This document shows positions 52,827-62,299 of a DNA stretch of 64,000 nt, piece by piece (the stretch's first letter is position 1; each line of letters starts with the position of its first letter). The notes under the pieces are model-generated. The model ran no database searches. It had not been told where the DNA came from and saw only the letters and a program-made list of their open reading frames with translations. Source of the DNA: a bacterium. GTDB taxonomy: Bacteria; SZUA-182; DTGQ01. A program made the position numbers and the translations under genes. The DNA lies in assembly GCA_040755755.1 (NCBI GenBank), contig JBFLZW010000010.1, positions 1 to 64,000 on the forward strand. The letters run 5' to 3'.

Positions 52827-54113
52827 ATGGCAGATTATCGGCAAGCTTACAGAACTATCATGGATGATCATTTTCCTGAAACCATGACCATTACTTTCGG
52901 CAACCAGACTCTGGTTTATCAGAAACGGACCTGGAAGATTCTCGACGAGGGAGAATTGATCGAAAAGGGTTTGCGCTATGGAGAAAACCCAGGCCAGGAA
53001 GCGGCCTTATACGAATTGGTCAACGGGAATCTGGTGCTCGGAGAGTGCAAGTTTATCGACCCTCAAAAGGGCCTGGTCAGTGCGCTGAGTGAGGAAAATT
53101 TGCTGCAATTCGGCAAACACCCCGGCAAAACCAACCTGACTGATGTTGACAATGCTCTGAATATCCTGCGATATATCAACCGGAAACCAGCCGCCTGCAT
53201 CATGAAGCATAATAATCCCAGCGGTGCGGCTTACGGAGAGACAATTGCCGAGGCCTATGCCAGGGCCAACATGGCTGACCGGATCGCGGCCTTCGGCGGA
53301 TGTGCGGCTTTTAACCGGCCGGTTGACAAATCCTTGGCCGAAGAGATTGGCCGTAATTACCTTGAGGTGGTTGTAGCCCCTGAGTATGAAGAGGGCAGTG
53401 TGGAGATCCTCAGACAATGGAAGAACCTGCGGATTATCCGGCTTGACCGTATCGACCTTCTGGAACAATACCGGAACCTGCGGTTTGTGGACTTCAAGAG
53501 TCTGATCGATGGCGGCATCATTGTTCAGCAGTCTCCTCTGAATATCATCTATTCCAGGGATGACTTAAAGCCGGCCGCATCCAGGTATCAGGGAAAAGAA
53601 TACCGGATCGAACGTCTGCCCACGGAACGGGAATATGATGACATGCTTTTTGGCTGGGGAGTGGAGCAGGGGATTACCTCCAACTCGGTCATTTATGTCA
53701 AGGATGGAGTAACCGTGGGGATCGGTACCGGAGAGCAGGACCGGGTGGGAGTCGCTGAAATAGCCATTTTCAAGGCCTACACCAAGTATGCGGATGCCCT
53801 GTGCTTTCAAAAGCATGCTGTCCCCTACAAAACCCTGGAAATGGAAATTGCCGGCGGGAAGCGGCCGGTCAGCGATAAGGAAGAAATTGACCGGCAGGTG
53901 AGAGCGGAAAAAGGGAACCTGATCGGATCAGTGATGGTCTCCGATGCCTTCTTCCCCTTCCGGGATGGTGTGGATGTTGCCATCCGCGAGGGAATCTCAG
54001 GCATTGTGCAGCCCGGAGGATCCCTGCGGGATTTTGAAGCCATTCAGGCCTGCAACGAGGCCAGGCCGCAGGTGACCATGGTCTATACCGGGCAGCGGGC
54101 TTTCAAGCATTAG
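52827..54113 (+). CDS. AICAR transformylase without the IMP cyclohydrolase domain
   Basis: 428 residues covering only the transformylase part of PurH, which adds the formyl group from formyl-tetrahydrofolate to AICAR, the penultimate purine step. Visible motifs are RYGENPGQEAALY, the catalytic KHNNPSGAA, and SDAFFPFRDGVD. The MGS-like cyclohydrolase domain (about 150 residues in E. coli PurH) is absent. AAAGGAGG lies 11 bases before ATG 52827. IMP cyclohydrolase must come from another gene. Confidence 0.93.
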   Translation: MADYRQAYRTIMDDHFPETMTITFGNQTLVYQKRTWKILDEGELIEKGLRYGENPGQEAALYELVNGNLVLGECKFIDPQKGLVSALSEENLLQFGKHPGKTNLTDVDNALNILRYINRKPAACIMKHNNPSGAAYGETIAEAYARANMADRIAAFGGCAAFNRPVDKSLAEEIGRNYLEVVVAPEYEEGSVEILRQWKNLRIIRLDRIDLLEQYRNLRFVDFKSLIDGGIIVQQSPLNIIYSRDDLKPAASRYQGKEYRIERLPTEREYDDMLFGWGVEQGITSNSVIYVKDGVTVGIGTGEQDRVGVAEIAIFKAYTKYADALCFQKHAVPYKTLEMEIAGGKRPVSDKEEIDRQVRAEKGNLIGSVMVSDAFFPFRDGVDVAIREGISGIVQPGGSLRDFEAIQACNEARPQVTMVYTGQRAFKH

Positions 54114-54166
54114 ACCACCTGGGGGATGGATCATAAGCCGAAAAACTCTGGGCAGGCAATCCGAGG

Positions 54167-54190
54167 CAGGCCGCTCTTGACAGCGGCCTG
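54167..54190 (+). terminator. Hairpin after the AICAR transformylase gene
   Basis: CAGGCCGCT and AGCGGCCTG form a nine-bp GC-rich stem with a six-base loop. No T-tract follows, so termination is uncertain. Confidence 0.5.
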
Positions 54191-54277
54191 TGAGGGGCAA
54201 TATAATAAGTTAGATATTTCCTATGGCTTATATGATGTATTTACCTTTTATTAAAATTGGAAAGTATGGAGACAGTG

Positions 54278-54832
54278 ATGCTGCCTAAAAGTCTGAGACT
54301 GAATTACCAGGATTACATCCTTTTTCCTGATGACGGGAAGCGGCATGAAATCATTGAAGGAGAGCATTATATGGCCCCGTCCCCGAATGTCCGGCACCAG
54401 AGTATTTCCAGAAACCTGGAATTCGTTATTAACCAATATGTTGAAGAGCACGATCTAGGTAAAGTATTTGATGCCCCGATGGATGTGATTCTGTCGGACG
54501 AGAACATTGTCCAGCCTGATATTCTCTTTATCTCAAAGAAGAATTACGGAATTATTACAACTCAGAATATTCAGGGAGCACCGGATTTACTCATTGAAAT
54601 TCTGTCGGAATCGTCTCGGAGACTGGACCGGCTCATCAAAATGAAGACCTATGGCAAGTTTGGGGTGGAGGAATACTGGCTGGTTGACCCGGCTATCGAT
54701 CAGGTTGAGATATTCAGAATGAAAAAGACCGGCCTGAAGCTGCTGAAAACTTACCAGGGATGTCAGGAACTGGTATCCCCTCTTTTCCCCGGCCTGAAGA
54801 TTGATCTCAAGAAGGTGTTCGAGGAATTTTAA
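54278..54832 (+). CDS. Uma2 family endonuclease-like protein (DUF820)
   Basis: 184 residues of the Uma2/DUF820 family, a PD-(D/E)XK-like fold common in cyanobacteria and other bacteria with large accessory genomes. Motifs include YEIIEG-like HEIIEGEHYM, the DAPMDVIL strand, VQPDILFIS, and E-I-L-S-E-S-S-R-R-L-D with YGKFGVEEYWLVDP. The catalytic D, E and K positions look intact. The ATG at 54278 has GGAGA upstream; earlier in-frame starts at 54257 and 54266 lack an SD. It is not in an operon. Confidence 0.9.
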   Translation: MLPKSLRLNYQDYILFPDDGKRHEIIEGEHYMAPSPNVRHQSISRNLEFVINQYVEEHDLGKVFDAPMDVILSDENIVQPDILFISKKNYGIITTQNIQGAPDLLIEILSESSRRLDRLIKMKTYGKFGVEEYWLVDPAIDQVEIFRMKKTGLKLLKTYQGCQELVSPLFPGLKIDLKKVFEEF

Positions 54833-54876
54833 CTCCTTCCGGCCACTCTGCCTTCTGGCCATTGATCACTTGCTTT

Positions 54877-55683
54877 TCACTTGATAAGTCGCCGGTGCAT
54901 TCTCACCAATGCCAGAGGGAAGAAAATGAGTGTAAAAATCAGGAGGTAGGCAACATTCCAGAGCAGGCCGGGACTGATCAGTCCGAAGCTCAAAGACCTC
55001 GTAAGCTTCACCAGGTGGGTCAGGGGAAAAAAGAGAGAAAGCCTTTGACCCCAGCGGGGCAGATTATCGATCGGAAAGAAGGTCTCACTGAAAAGAAACA
55101 TGGGAGTTATGAGCAGGAATACGGGAATGTTGAATATTTCAATATTTGGTATGATACTGGTGATGAACATGCCGAGAGATCCGAAAGCAAAGCCGCCGAA
55201 GAAGGACAGCGGCAGGATGAGAATGCCCTGCGGATAGCGAATGAAGCCGAGCAGGCTGATTACCGTCAGCATGATCAGGGTGGCGATGGCTGATTTGGTC
55301 GCACCCCACATGATTTCTCCGGTAATGATTTCTTCCAGGGAGAGAGGCGTGGCCAGCATGGCGTCAAAGGTTTTTTGATAGTACATTCTTACGAAAGAAG
55401 TGTAGGTATTTTCAAAGAAGGCATTATACATGATATTGACTGCAATCAATGCCGGAGCAATAAAGCTGATATACGAGACCTGAGAGCCGTGATAGGGAAC
55501 CTCTCCGACCAATGAGCTTAATCCGACCCCAAAGGCCAGTAAGTAGAAAAGCGGTTCGAGAAGCGGCGGGAGGAAGCTGACTTTCCAGGTTTTTCGGTAA
55601 ACGTCCCAGTTTCGCTGCCAGACCCGGATAAACCGTCTTGAGATATTGAAGGGTGATACTGCCATCATCATTCTCTGTCTCAT
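54877..55683 (-). CDS. ABC-2 type transporter permease
   Basis: 268 residues with six predicted membrane helices, of the NodJ/ABC-2 type. The cytoplasmic N-terminus and the loop M-Y-Y-Q-K-T-F-D-A-M-L-A-T-P-L are characteristic. It forms an exporter with the ATPase encoded immediately upstream (20-bp gap). Substrates of this family include lipo-oligosaccharides, polysaccharides and drugs. None can be assigned here. The start is probably the first ATG (55681-55683); another ATG lies a few codons later. Confidence 0.92.
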   Translation of the reverse strand: MRQRMMMAVSPFNISRRFIRVWQRNWDVYRKTWKVSFLPPLLEPLFYLLAFGVGLSSLVGEVPYHGSQVSYISFIAPALIAVNIMYNAFFENTYTSFVRMYYQKTFDAMLATPLSLEEIITGEIMWGATKSAIATLIMLTVISLLGFIRYPQGILILPLSFFGGFAFGSLGMFITSIIPNIEIFNIPVFLLITPMFLFSETFFPIDNLPRWGQRLSLFFPLTHLVKLTRSLSFGLISPGLLWNVAYLLIFTLIFFPLALVRMHRRLIK

Positions 55684-55702
55684 TCTTTTCAGCCCTCTGA
55701 TT

Positions 55703-56620
55703 TTATTCTCTCAACTCCCTGCCGGTCAATTTGAGAAACACATCTTCCAGAGTAGCCATGCGCAGGATGCAGTTCTCTTTGGTATAATTATCGCATATCC
55801 GGTGGAACAGTTTGTCACTCTCCCTGCACTGGCTGTAGACGATCAGGCGATGGCCCAGATCTTCATGTTCCAGGTTCTGGGCCTGGACAAAGGTTCGCAA
55901 TTCATGGCTTGGGCCATCGACTTCGATAACAGCATGGCCCACGTGGTTGCGGATAAGCTCACCGGGCTTGCCCTGCACCAGGATCCGGCCATGATCCATG
56001 ATAATCAGCCGGTCGCAGAGGCGTGAGGCTTCCTCCATATAGTGGGTGGTCAGCAGAATGGAAAGACCTTTTGATCTGAGCTCTTCCATCCGTGCCCAAA
56101 CCTGATGACGGGATTGAGGATCAAGGCCAGTGGTAGGCTCATCGAGAATTAAAAGGTCCGGGTCATTGATCAGGGCGCGGGCCAGAACCAGCCTGCGCTT
56201 CATTCCACCTGAAAGCTCGACCACTTCAGCGTCCTGCCGGTGATCGAGAGCGATAAACTCAAGGAGACTGAGAGCTTTGGCGCGGGCCAGCTTCCCGGGA
56301 ATATTGAAATACCGGGCAAAGGTTTCCAGGTTTTCCAGCACACTCAGGTCCGGATCGAGGCTGTCCTCCTGCTGGCAGACCCCGATACGGGCTCTGATCT
56401 CACGCCATTTTTGGGTTATGTCGAGGCCGAAGACCTTCAATCTGCCGCTGGTTATGGGAGAAAACCCATAGGTCATGCGAATCGTCGATGTCTTTCCGGC
56501 CCCATTGGGGCCAAGTATGCCGAAACACTCCCCAGGATAGACCTGAAAGGAAATACCGTCAACAGCTACAAGACTATCGAATGCCTTTCTCAAATTTTCC
56601 GCTTCAATAATGTAGTGCAC
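55703..56620 (-). CDS. ABC transporter ATP-binding protein (NodI/ABC-2 exporter)
   Basis: 305 residues. Walker A GPNGAGKT (about 39-46), Q-loop CQQEDSLDPDLSV, signature LSGGMKRR, Walker B LLILDEPTTGLD and switch histidine in LLTTHYMEEA are all present. The C-terminal 80 residues form a regulatory extension as in NodI or DrrA. It energises the permease encoded next. The region upstream (56621-57241) contains no clear promoter that I could define. Confidence 0.95.
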   Translation of the reverse strand: MHYIIEAENLRKAFDSLVAVDGISFQVYPGECFGILGPNGAGKTSTIRMTYGFSPITSGRLKVFGLDITQKWREIRARIGVCQQEDSLDPDLSVLENLETFARYFNIPGKLARAKALSLLEFIALDHRQDAEVVELSGGMKRRLVLARALINDPDLLILDEPTTGLDPQSRHQVWARMEELRSKGLSILLTTHYMEEASRLCDRLIIMDHGRILVQGKPGELIRNHVGHAVIEVDGPSHELRTFVQAQNLEHEDLGHRLIVYSQCRESDKLFHRICDNYTKENCILRMATLEDVFLKLTGRELRE

Positions 56621-57241
56621 GCGACGTTCCTTTAGGATCGTCTCTCCCGTTCAAAGATGATTAAGGAAAAAAATTTTTTACCCCTGAGCTTTATAAGCTA
56701 TCAAATTTATCGTATCTTTATTGCAAAATACCGCCGATCATAATGGATTTGAAAAATTCTGTCCTCCAGAAATCCCCTATTATTATGGCGAGAGAGAAAA
56801 AGTTTAGCATACAACGGCAGAAATAGCTATCCAGGTTACGAATGTATGCTCTATTCAAGGAAATTCGGCGATGAAATGCTGTATAAAGGTTTCTGTTGCA
56901 CTATAATAATGAACTGAATTTTTGAATTTGACGCGCTTATTTAAAGTTAGTATATTGTTAATAATAGAAATATGCGCTTGTATATTGGTCAATTACCTGT
57001 TCCCGGAGGTTCTCGACAAAACATCTTACATGTATCCCAAATTAAAGGAGATAGAATCTACAAAAAAGGTATCAATTTCCGGTTTATTTTTATCATTATC
57101 AACCACAATATTTATGGCACTAACGAGTTAGGAGGTAAAACTATCGTACTTGAAAAATCCATAAGCGAATTATGTTAAGCTGCCCCAGCATCAGCGAATA
57201 TCCTCTCTATGTATAGGTTTTTGAGTGGGAAGGAAGGGAAA
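56621..57241. other. Intergenic region between divergent genes
   Basis: A 620-bp AT-rich gap between the ABC exporter and the multiheme cytochrome. A 69-codon plus-strand frame at 56922-57131 could encode two membrane helices, but its TTG start has no SD, so I do not call it a gene. Nothing else is recognisable. Confidence 0.5.
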
Positions 57242-59569
57242 ATGAAAACCATGAAAAAAATGTTAGTCATGTATGCATCCTGTGGGCTGGTAGCACTATT
57301 GGCAGGAGTATTGACCACGTATATTCCTTCTGAGGCGACTGTTCATGATACCCACCTGAGGAAGAGTGGTTCCCTGGATCCAAGAGACCCTCGTGGGGCG
57401 AATCTTACCTGTACTGACTGCCACCAGGCACATGGCTGCTCGAATGGTGCCCCGGGCATGCTGAAAGATTGTTTACCATTAGCTCAAACTACCATCTGTG
57501 ACCCCTGCCATAGTCCGGGCGGTGCCTTCGATGGCGCGAATGATCCCGTGATTGGAGCCAAGGCTCATTGGCGGGATGGAGGGGTGTATGATTCGGGCCA
57601 GGGACGGCAGGTATTAAAGCCCGGCCTGGAAAACTGGTGTGCCGGCTGCCACGATGATGGCAATGCAACCTGTCTCGGGGTGTCGGCTCCGAACGTAATG
57701 GGGGATAATGCCACCTACGGCTATAATATCACCGGCCATAAGATTGCCTGCACTTCCTGCCACAATGCAGCCGGGAGGCACATGGATGGTCAGGCCAGAA
57801 CCTACACCCATGACTCGAATCCCTGGGATACCGACGATTCTCAGAACTACCAGAATGGGTATCGGCTTGCAGCGCGGATGATCATCCCCTTATTCACCGG
57901 CCCTCAGGCAGGAACCGTTCAGGACCGGTACGCTCTCTGCTATGGGTGCCATGATTTTGCCAAACTTTTGGGAGCAACCTCACCCTATCAGACCAATTTT
58001 CAGGACGATTCGATCAACCGTCATGTGTACCACTTAAGCTCAGGGCGCACGGCCTGGGATTCTGACTGGGATTATTTACAGGTGCCGGATGAGATCATTA
58101 TCGACAATACGGGTGCGGCCTTTTCGGGTGAAGGATGGCAGATAGACAATACCCTCACCGGGTATTATGGAACCGATTATGCCTGGCATCTTGCAGGCAG
58201 TGGAAGCTGCACGGCGGCCTGGACTCCGCAGATTCCCATGAATAGAGCCTACAAGGTCTATGTCCGCTGGCCTGTTTCCTCGAGCTGGGCCAGCGATGCA
58301 CAGTATACCATTGTCTATAATGGCGGAAGCATCGTACAAACCCTCAATCAGCAAATCGGCGGAGGAATGTGGAATCTCCTTGGCTCTTTCTCCTTTATTC
58401 AGGGGACCTCCGGATATGTCCAGCTTTCAGATCTGGCCAGCGGCCCTGTGGCTGCCGATGCGGTCAGGTTCGGCGACCCTATTATGGATTCCCGGATCAG
58501 TTGCCCGGCCTGTCATAATGTGCATGGATCTTCCGATCCGGCCATGATTCGCCACGGGGAGCTTATCAGCACCCCCGGCACTCAGGACAAGTCGCCAGCC
58601 TTGAGCTTTCGCTGGTACAAGGAGGATGGCTATACTCCAACCATTTTTGGCGATGAGAGCCGCTTTGGCGATATGCCTGTCCTGGGTGGTGTCGGAGGCG
58701 GAAACCTGGAAGACAGCAAGGTCTGTGCCGGATGCCATGCCGGACCGGCACCGATCAAATATGACCGGGTTTATCAGACCGTGGCCATGCCGCAAGGGTC
58801 CTGGGCCAAACCTTCTCTTCCTCCTTCGGTGCGGCTTTTGACTCCCGGACCGGGCAGCAGTGAGGTAGCAGTGGACACTAATCTCAGCTTCCTCCTCCTT
58901 TCCAATGGAGAGAATGACCTTGATCTGACCTCTGTTACCATATCCCTGACGGGTACACTTTCTTACTCCCAGACATATCATTTCGGGGACAGCCCGCTGG
59001 TGATTACTCCGGTATCCGGCAGATCTCAGTGTTATACGGTGGTCGTAAATCCCGAGTGCAATTTCGGCGATCAGGAAACAATCACCGTGACAATATCGGC
59101 TCAGGATATAGCTGGCCACAGCCTGACATCTCCCTCCTGGTCTTTTGAGGCGGGGATATCGTCTCCTGTTATCTGGAGGAGCCCAATGGGAGTGCATTCG
59201 GAAAGTCTCTTCTACTCCCCGGAACGGTTGATCGATGATCATCCGGAGACGGAAAATGTTGAATCTCCTTTCCCTGATCACTGGGTGATCTATGATTTGG
59301 GACAGAGCTGTCAGGTAGGCCAGATCCGTCTTCTCCTTTCATCTTCCAGTGTTCGGCTGTGGACGATCTGGGTGGGTGATGATCCCGCTGCCTTTGGATC
59401 TGCGGTCAAGACGGATTGGCCGGCAGCAGTGACAGGCGATCCGCCCGAACTTCCTCAGTGGGTGAGTACTTCTTTTCCTCCCGTACAGGGAAGATACCTG
59501 AAAATCTTCACTGGAAGAGGGTATTTATCCAAAGACACCATCAGGGAAATAGATTTTGCTGAAAACTAA
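57242..59569 (+). CDS. Secreted seven-heme cytochrome c with golvesin-like, Ig-like and F5/8C-like domains
   Basis: 775 residues from ATG 57242, behind GGAAGGAAGGGAAA. After a signal peptide come five CXXCH motifs: CTDCH, CDPCH, CAGCH, CTSCH and CYGCH. A beta-rich domain of about 130 residues (GYYGTDYAWH through ADAVRFGD) matches the golvesin C-terminal type and is inserted before two more hemes (CPACH and CAGCH). The C-terminal 240 residues hold an Ig-like domain and a discoidin-like one ending W-x-x-T/S-x-F-P-P-V-Q-G-R-Y-L-K-I. It is probably an extracellular electron-transfer protein with carbohydrate-binding modules. No other heme gene is adjacent. Confidence 0.9.
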   Translation: MKTMKKMLVMYASCGLVALLAGVLTTYIPSEATVHDTHLRKSGSLDPRDPRGANLTCTDCHQAHGCSNGAPGMLKDCLPLAQTTICDPCHSPGGAFDGANDPVIGAKAHWRDGGVYDSGQGRQVLKPGLENWCAGCHDDGNATCLGVSAPNVMGDNATYGYNITGHKIACTSCHNAAGRHMDGQARTYTHDSNPWDTDDSQNYQNGYRLAARMIIPLFTGPQAGTVQDRYALCYGCHDFAKLLGATSPYQTNFQDDSINRHVYHLSSGRTAWDSDWDYLQVPDEIIIDNTGAAFSGEGWQIDNTLTGYYGTDYAWHLAGSGSCTAAWTPQIPMNRAYKVYVRWPVSSSWASDAQYTIVYNGGSIVQTLNQQIGGGMWNLLGSFSFIQGTSGYVQLSDLASGPVAADAVRFGDPIMDSRISCPACHNVHGSSDPAMIRHGELISTPGTQDKSPALSFRWYKEDGYTPTIFGDESRFGDMPVLGGVGGGNLEDSKVCAGCHAGPAPIKYDRVYQTVAMPQGSWAKPSLPPSVRLLTPGPGSSEVAVDTNLSFLLLSNGENDLDLTSVTISLTGTLSYSQTYHFGDSPLVITPVSGRSQCYTVVVNPECNFGDQETITVTISAQDIAGHSLTSPSWSFEAGISSPVIWRSPMGVHSESLFYSPERLIDDHPETENVESPFPDHWVIYDLGQSCQVGQIRLLLSSSSVRLWTIWVGDDPAAFGSAVKTDWPAAVTGDPPELPQWVSTSFPPVQGRYLKIFTGRGYLSKDTIREIDFAEN

Positions 59570-59613
59570 GCCTAAATAGGGTATTATTACCAATAACAGA
59601 AGGAGAATCGCTC

Positions 59614-60393
59614 ATGAAATGGTTTATAATGCGAAATATCGTAAGCAGCATGGTTATCGTGCTGATAGGGCTTTCATCCCTGGAAGCTGCCACCATCGTC
59701 GTTCCCTCTCCGGGCAGGAACACCATTCAGGAGGCAATCAATCAGGCGCAGGAAGGAGACACCATTGTGATCTCCCCCGGAAGGTATCAGGAAAACCTGA
59801 TCATTGACGGGAAATCTATCAATCTTGAGAGTAAAAATCCCGGAAAAGCCGCCATACTCGATGGAGGAAATAAAGGCCCCTGCCTTATCCTCAAAAACGG
59901 CAGCAGCGGGAAAATTCAGGGTCTGATCATCCAGAACGGGAATGCAGGGGGCAATAAAGGCGAAGGAGGAGGTATCGCCTGCTACCAGTCCAATCCGAAA
60001 ATAGTCCGGAATACCTTCAGAAATAATGTAGCTGATCAGGGACTGGGAGGGGGAATTTTCTGCTGCCAGTCAGCTCCGGTCATTGATAAGAACGCGTTTT
60101 ACAACAATCGGGCAGAGCAGGGCGAGGGATCGGGGATTTTCGCTTTCCGATCAACGCCGGTCATCCGTTACAATACCTTTGTCGAAAACCAGGCCGAGCA
60201 GGGCGAAGGCGGAGCGATTTCCCTCCTTGAATCAACCGGGCAAATCAATGACAACTCCTTCATGAACAACCTGGCTAATCAGGGAAAAGATGTTTATTTG
60301 CAGCATTCAAAGGGGAATATGAAAAATAATCTGCATGGAAACGGCACAGACCCCTACAAGGAGGCTGTTTTTCTGAATCAATCCACCTGGTAA
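59614..60393 (+). CDS. Secreted right-handed parallel beta-helix protein
   Basis: 259 residues with a signal peptide (1-25) and an opening T-I-Q-E-A-I-N-Q-A-Q-E-G-D-T-I typical of the NosD/DUF1565 class. Coils repeat about every 25-30 residues with motifs like N-A-F-Y-N-N-R-A-E-Q-G-E-G and N-T-F-V-E-N-Q-A-E-Q-G-E-G. It is a single-domain protein shorter than most beta-helix enzymes. It could bind or cut polysaccharide. AGAAGGAGAATC precedes ATG 59614, and the gene may share a transcript with the multiheme gene 44 bp upstream. Confidence 0.88.
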   Translation: MKWFIMRNIVSSMVIVLIGLSSLEAATIVVPSPGRNTIQEAINQAQEGDTIVISPGRYQENLIIDGKSINLESKNPGKAAILDGGNKGPCLILKNGSSGKIQGLIIQNGNAGGNKGEGGGIACYQSNPKIVRNTFRNNVADQGLGGGIFCCQSAPVIDKNAFYNNRAEQGEGSGIFAFRSTPVIRYNTFVENQAEQGEGGAISLLESTGQINDNSFMNNLANQGKDVYLQHSKGNMKNNLHGNGTDPYKEAVFLNQSTW

Positions 60394-60433
60394 TTAACAC
60401 AAGGGTTATTCACCGGATTGTTGTCATTTTTAC

Positions 60434-60489
60434 CATCTCCTCTTTCGTAGTTACGAATTTACCTTACCACGGGAGAGGAGATTTTTTTT
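60434..60489 (+). terminator. Rho-independent terminator
   Basis: ATCTCCTCT and AGAGGAGAT pair across a 31-base loop and are followed by eight or more T residues. Confidence 0.75.
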
Positions 60490-60577
60490 ATACCTTTCTC
60501 CGGTGTAGCTCTGCTGGATGGCGGAGCCGATCCGGAAGAGAGGGAGAAAATCATACGTTAAGGAGGAGATACAGGTT

Positions 60578-61624
60578 ATGGAAGTCGATACGCTGCTTGA
60601 AGAGCTTATCATGGTGCCTGGTGTAAGCGGGTATGAAGAGCCGATCAGGAAAAGGATCAGGGAATTGACCGAAGACTGCCTTGACCGGCTGGAAATTGAT
60701 GCCCTTGGTAATCTCATCGGTACCAGGGAGGGGCAGGGAAAAGGCCATATCGCCTTTTTTGCCCACATGGACGAGCTTGGTCTGGTGGCAGCTAATATTA
60801 CTCCGGAAGGATTTATCCGCTTTAAAAAGATGGGTGGTATTGACGACCGCATCCTCGCATCGAGGCAGATGAGGCTTTTTACCTCACAGGGTGTTGAAAT
60901 TCCGGGAGTCGTAGCCTGGGTTCCACCGCATATGGCCATTGAGGGGCAAAAAGAGCTGGATAAGGTAGTCCCCTGGCAGAATCTGGTTATCGATGTCGGA
61001 GCCCGCAACGCGGAAGAGGTCAGGGCGATGGGAATAAAGATCGGTGATCCGATCGTCTTTGCCAAGCAGCTATCCAGGCTGGCCAATAACCTTGTGGCTT
61101 CACGGGGTATCGATAACCGGGCTGGCTGTGCGGCCCTGATCACGGTGATCCGGAGCATGAAGGGTATTCAGCCTGGGCCGAAGATCAGTTGTGTCTTTAC
61201 CACGCAGGAGGAAAGCGGCCTGCGGGGGGCTGCCGTGGCCGGAAGCCGGATCAGGCCTGACAGCGCTTTTATCATCGACACTGCCAGTGCTCCTGATTTT
61301 CCCGGTGTGCCGGATATCTACCGGGGGCAGTTTCAGATAGGCAAGGGGCCGTTATTACGGCTTGTCGATAGCCGGATGGTGACCCATCAGGGCTTGCGGG
61401 AGTATGTTGAAAAAATCGCTTCGGAAAAGAATATCCCCCTGCAACTGGGAGTAGTCGGAGGATCAACCGATGCGGCAGCCGTGCAACTGGCCGCAGACGG
61501 GATACCGGCTCTTGCGGTCTGCATTCCGTGCCGGTATACTCATGCCACGGTTGAAACGCTCTCGCTTGATGATCTTCGGACAACAGTCGATCTGATGAAG
61601 GAGATTATTGATAAATACCACTAA
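60578..61624 (+). CDS. M42 family metallopeptidase (glutamyl aminopeptidase/FrvX type)
   Basis: 348 residues from ATG 60578, ten bases after AAGGAGGAG. An upstream in-frame extension to 60518 is unlikely. The binuclear metal site is visible: AHMDELG (His), GIDNRAGC (bridging Asp), TTQEESG (catalytic Glu and ligand Glu), IIDTAS (Asp) and RYTHA (His). M42 enzymes are cytoplasmic dodecamers that remove N-terminal residues from peptides. All ligands and the length are normal. The gene is monocistronic. Confidence 0.94.
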   Translation: MEVDTLLEELIMVPGVSGYEEPIRKRIRELTEDCLDRLEIDALGNLIGTREGQGKGHIAFFAHMDELGLVAANITPEGFIRFKKMGGIDDRILASRQMRLFTSQGVEIPGVVAWVPPHMAIEGQKELDKVVPWQNLVIDVGARNAEEVRAMGIKIGDPIVFAKQLSRLANNLVASRGIDNRAGCAALITVIRSMKGIQPGPKISCVFTTQEESGLRGAAVAGSRIRPDSAFIIDTASAPDFPGVPDIYRGQFQIGKGPLLRLVDSRMVTHQGLREYVEKIASEKNIPLQLGVVGGSTDAAAVQLAADGIPALAVCIPCRYTHATVETLSLDDLRTTVDLMKEIIDKYH

Positions 61625-61670
61625 GGAATTATAGTATGTCTTGGAAAAAATTTAAAAACTATGTATAATA

Positions 61671-61801
61671 GTAACTACTTAGGCACAAAGGGACAAAGGC
61701 ACAGAGGCACAAAGTTACCTTTGGTTATTTTGTGCTCAACTGTCCCATTACAGTGCTCAATATGCATTGTATCTTTTTCCCCTTTGTGCCTGTGTAGTTA
61801 C
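61671..61801. mobile_element. Palindromic MITE-like element, GTAACTAC...GTAGTTAC
   Basis: 131 bp with long inverted ends: GTAACTACTTAGGCACAAAGGG faces CCCTTTGTGCCTGTGTAGTTAC with about 20 of 22 matches. The inside has GGCACA/AGGCAC repeats like those at 18497-18541. It has no coding capacity. It lies between the M42 peptidase and the intact MNT/HEPN pair. Confidence 0.75.
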
Positions 61802-61981
61802 GTATAATAAATTCGCTCATATATGGTAGCCATCACACTGTTTGGATCTGATGCCTTTAGCGAAGTGAAAATCCTATAGAGGGGAGAAATATTACTGTGT
61901 TGTCTTACCAATATGAGCGAATAAATTATAAAAGTCACTGTATAAAAATGGAATGCACTATGGTGATAAGGAATTGTCAAA

Positions 61982-62299
61982 ATGCTTAACCAGCAAGCTC
62001 TGCATGAGCTTAAGGAGTTGCTTGTCAAAAACTTCCCGGACTATATTGATAGAGTGATCCTTTTTGGTTCACGTGCCCGGGGAAAGGCACACAGGTATTC
62101 TGATTATGATATCCTTGTCATTTTAAAGAAAGCCTATGACTGGAAGCTCAAGGACGAGATCTACGACAAAACCTGGGAGATCGATTATAAGTATGATATT
62201 TTGACAGATATTAAACTCATTTCAAGTGAAGAATTAAAAACTATTAAAGGAAAACAGCCATTCATTTTGGATGCACTGGAAACAGGGCTTGTCCTATGA
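61982..62299 (+). CDS. MNT nucleotidyltransferase antitoxin (intact pair)
   Basis: 105 residues with GSRARGKAHRYSDYD, the metal-binding Asp pair and a C-terminal ligand region. AAGGAATTGTC precedes ATG 61982. It overlaps its HEPN partner by 4 bp. By analogy with MntA it would modify and silence the HEPN RNase. It is a more distant relative of the copy at 5220-5567 and differs outside the active site. Confidence 0.93.
   Translation: MLNQQALHELKELLVKNFPDYIDRVILFGSRARGKAHRYSDYDILVILKKAYDWKLKDEIYDKTWEIDYKYDILTDIKLISSEELKTIKGKQPFILDALETGLVL

Noticed and set aside
56922-57131. 69-codon frame with two possible membrane helices
   Set aside because: TTG start without SD in an AT-rich gap; hydrophobic frames are common there.
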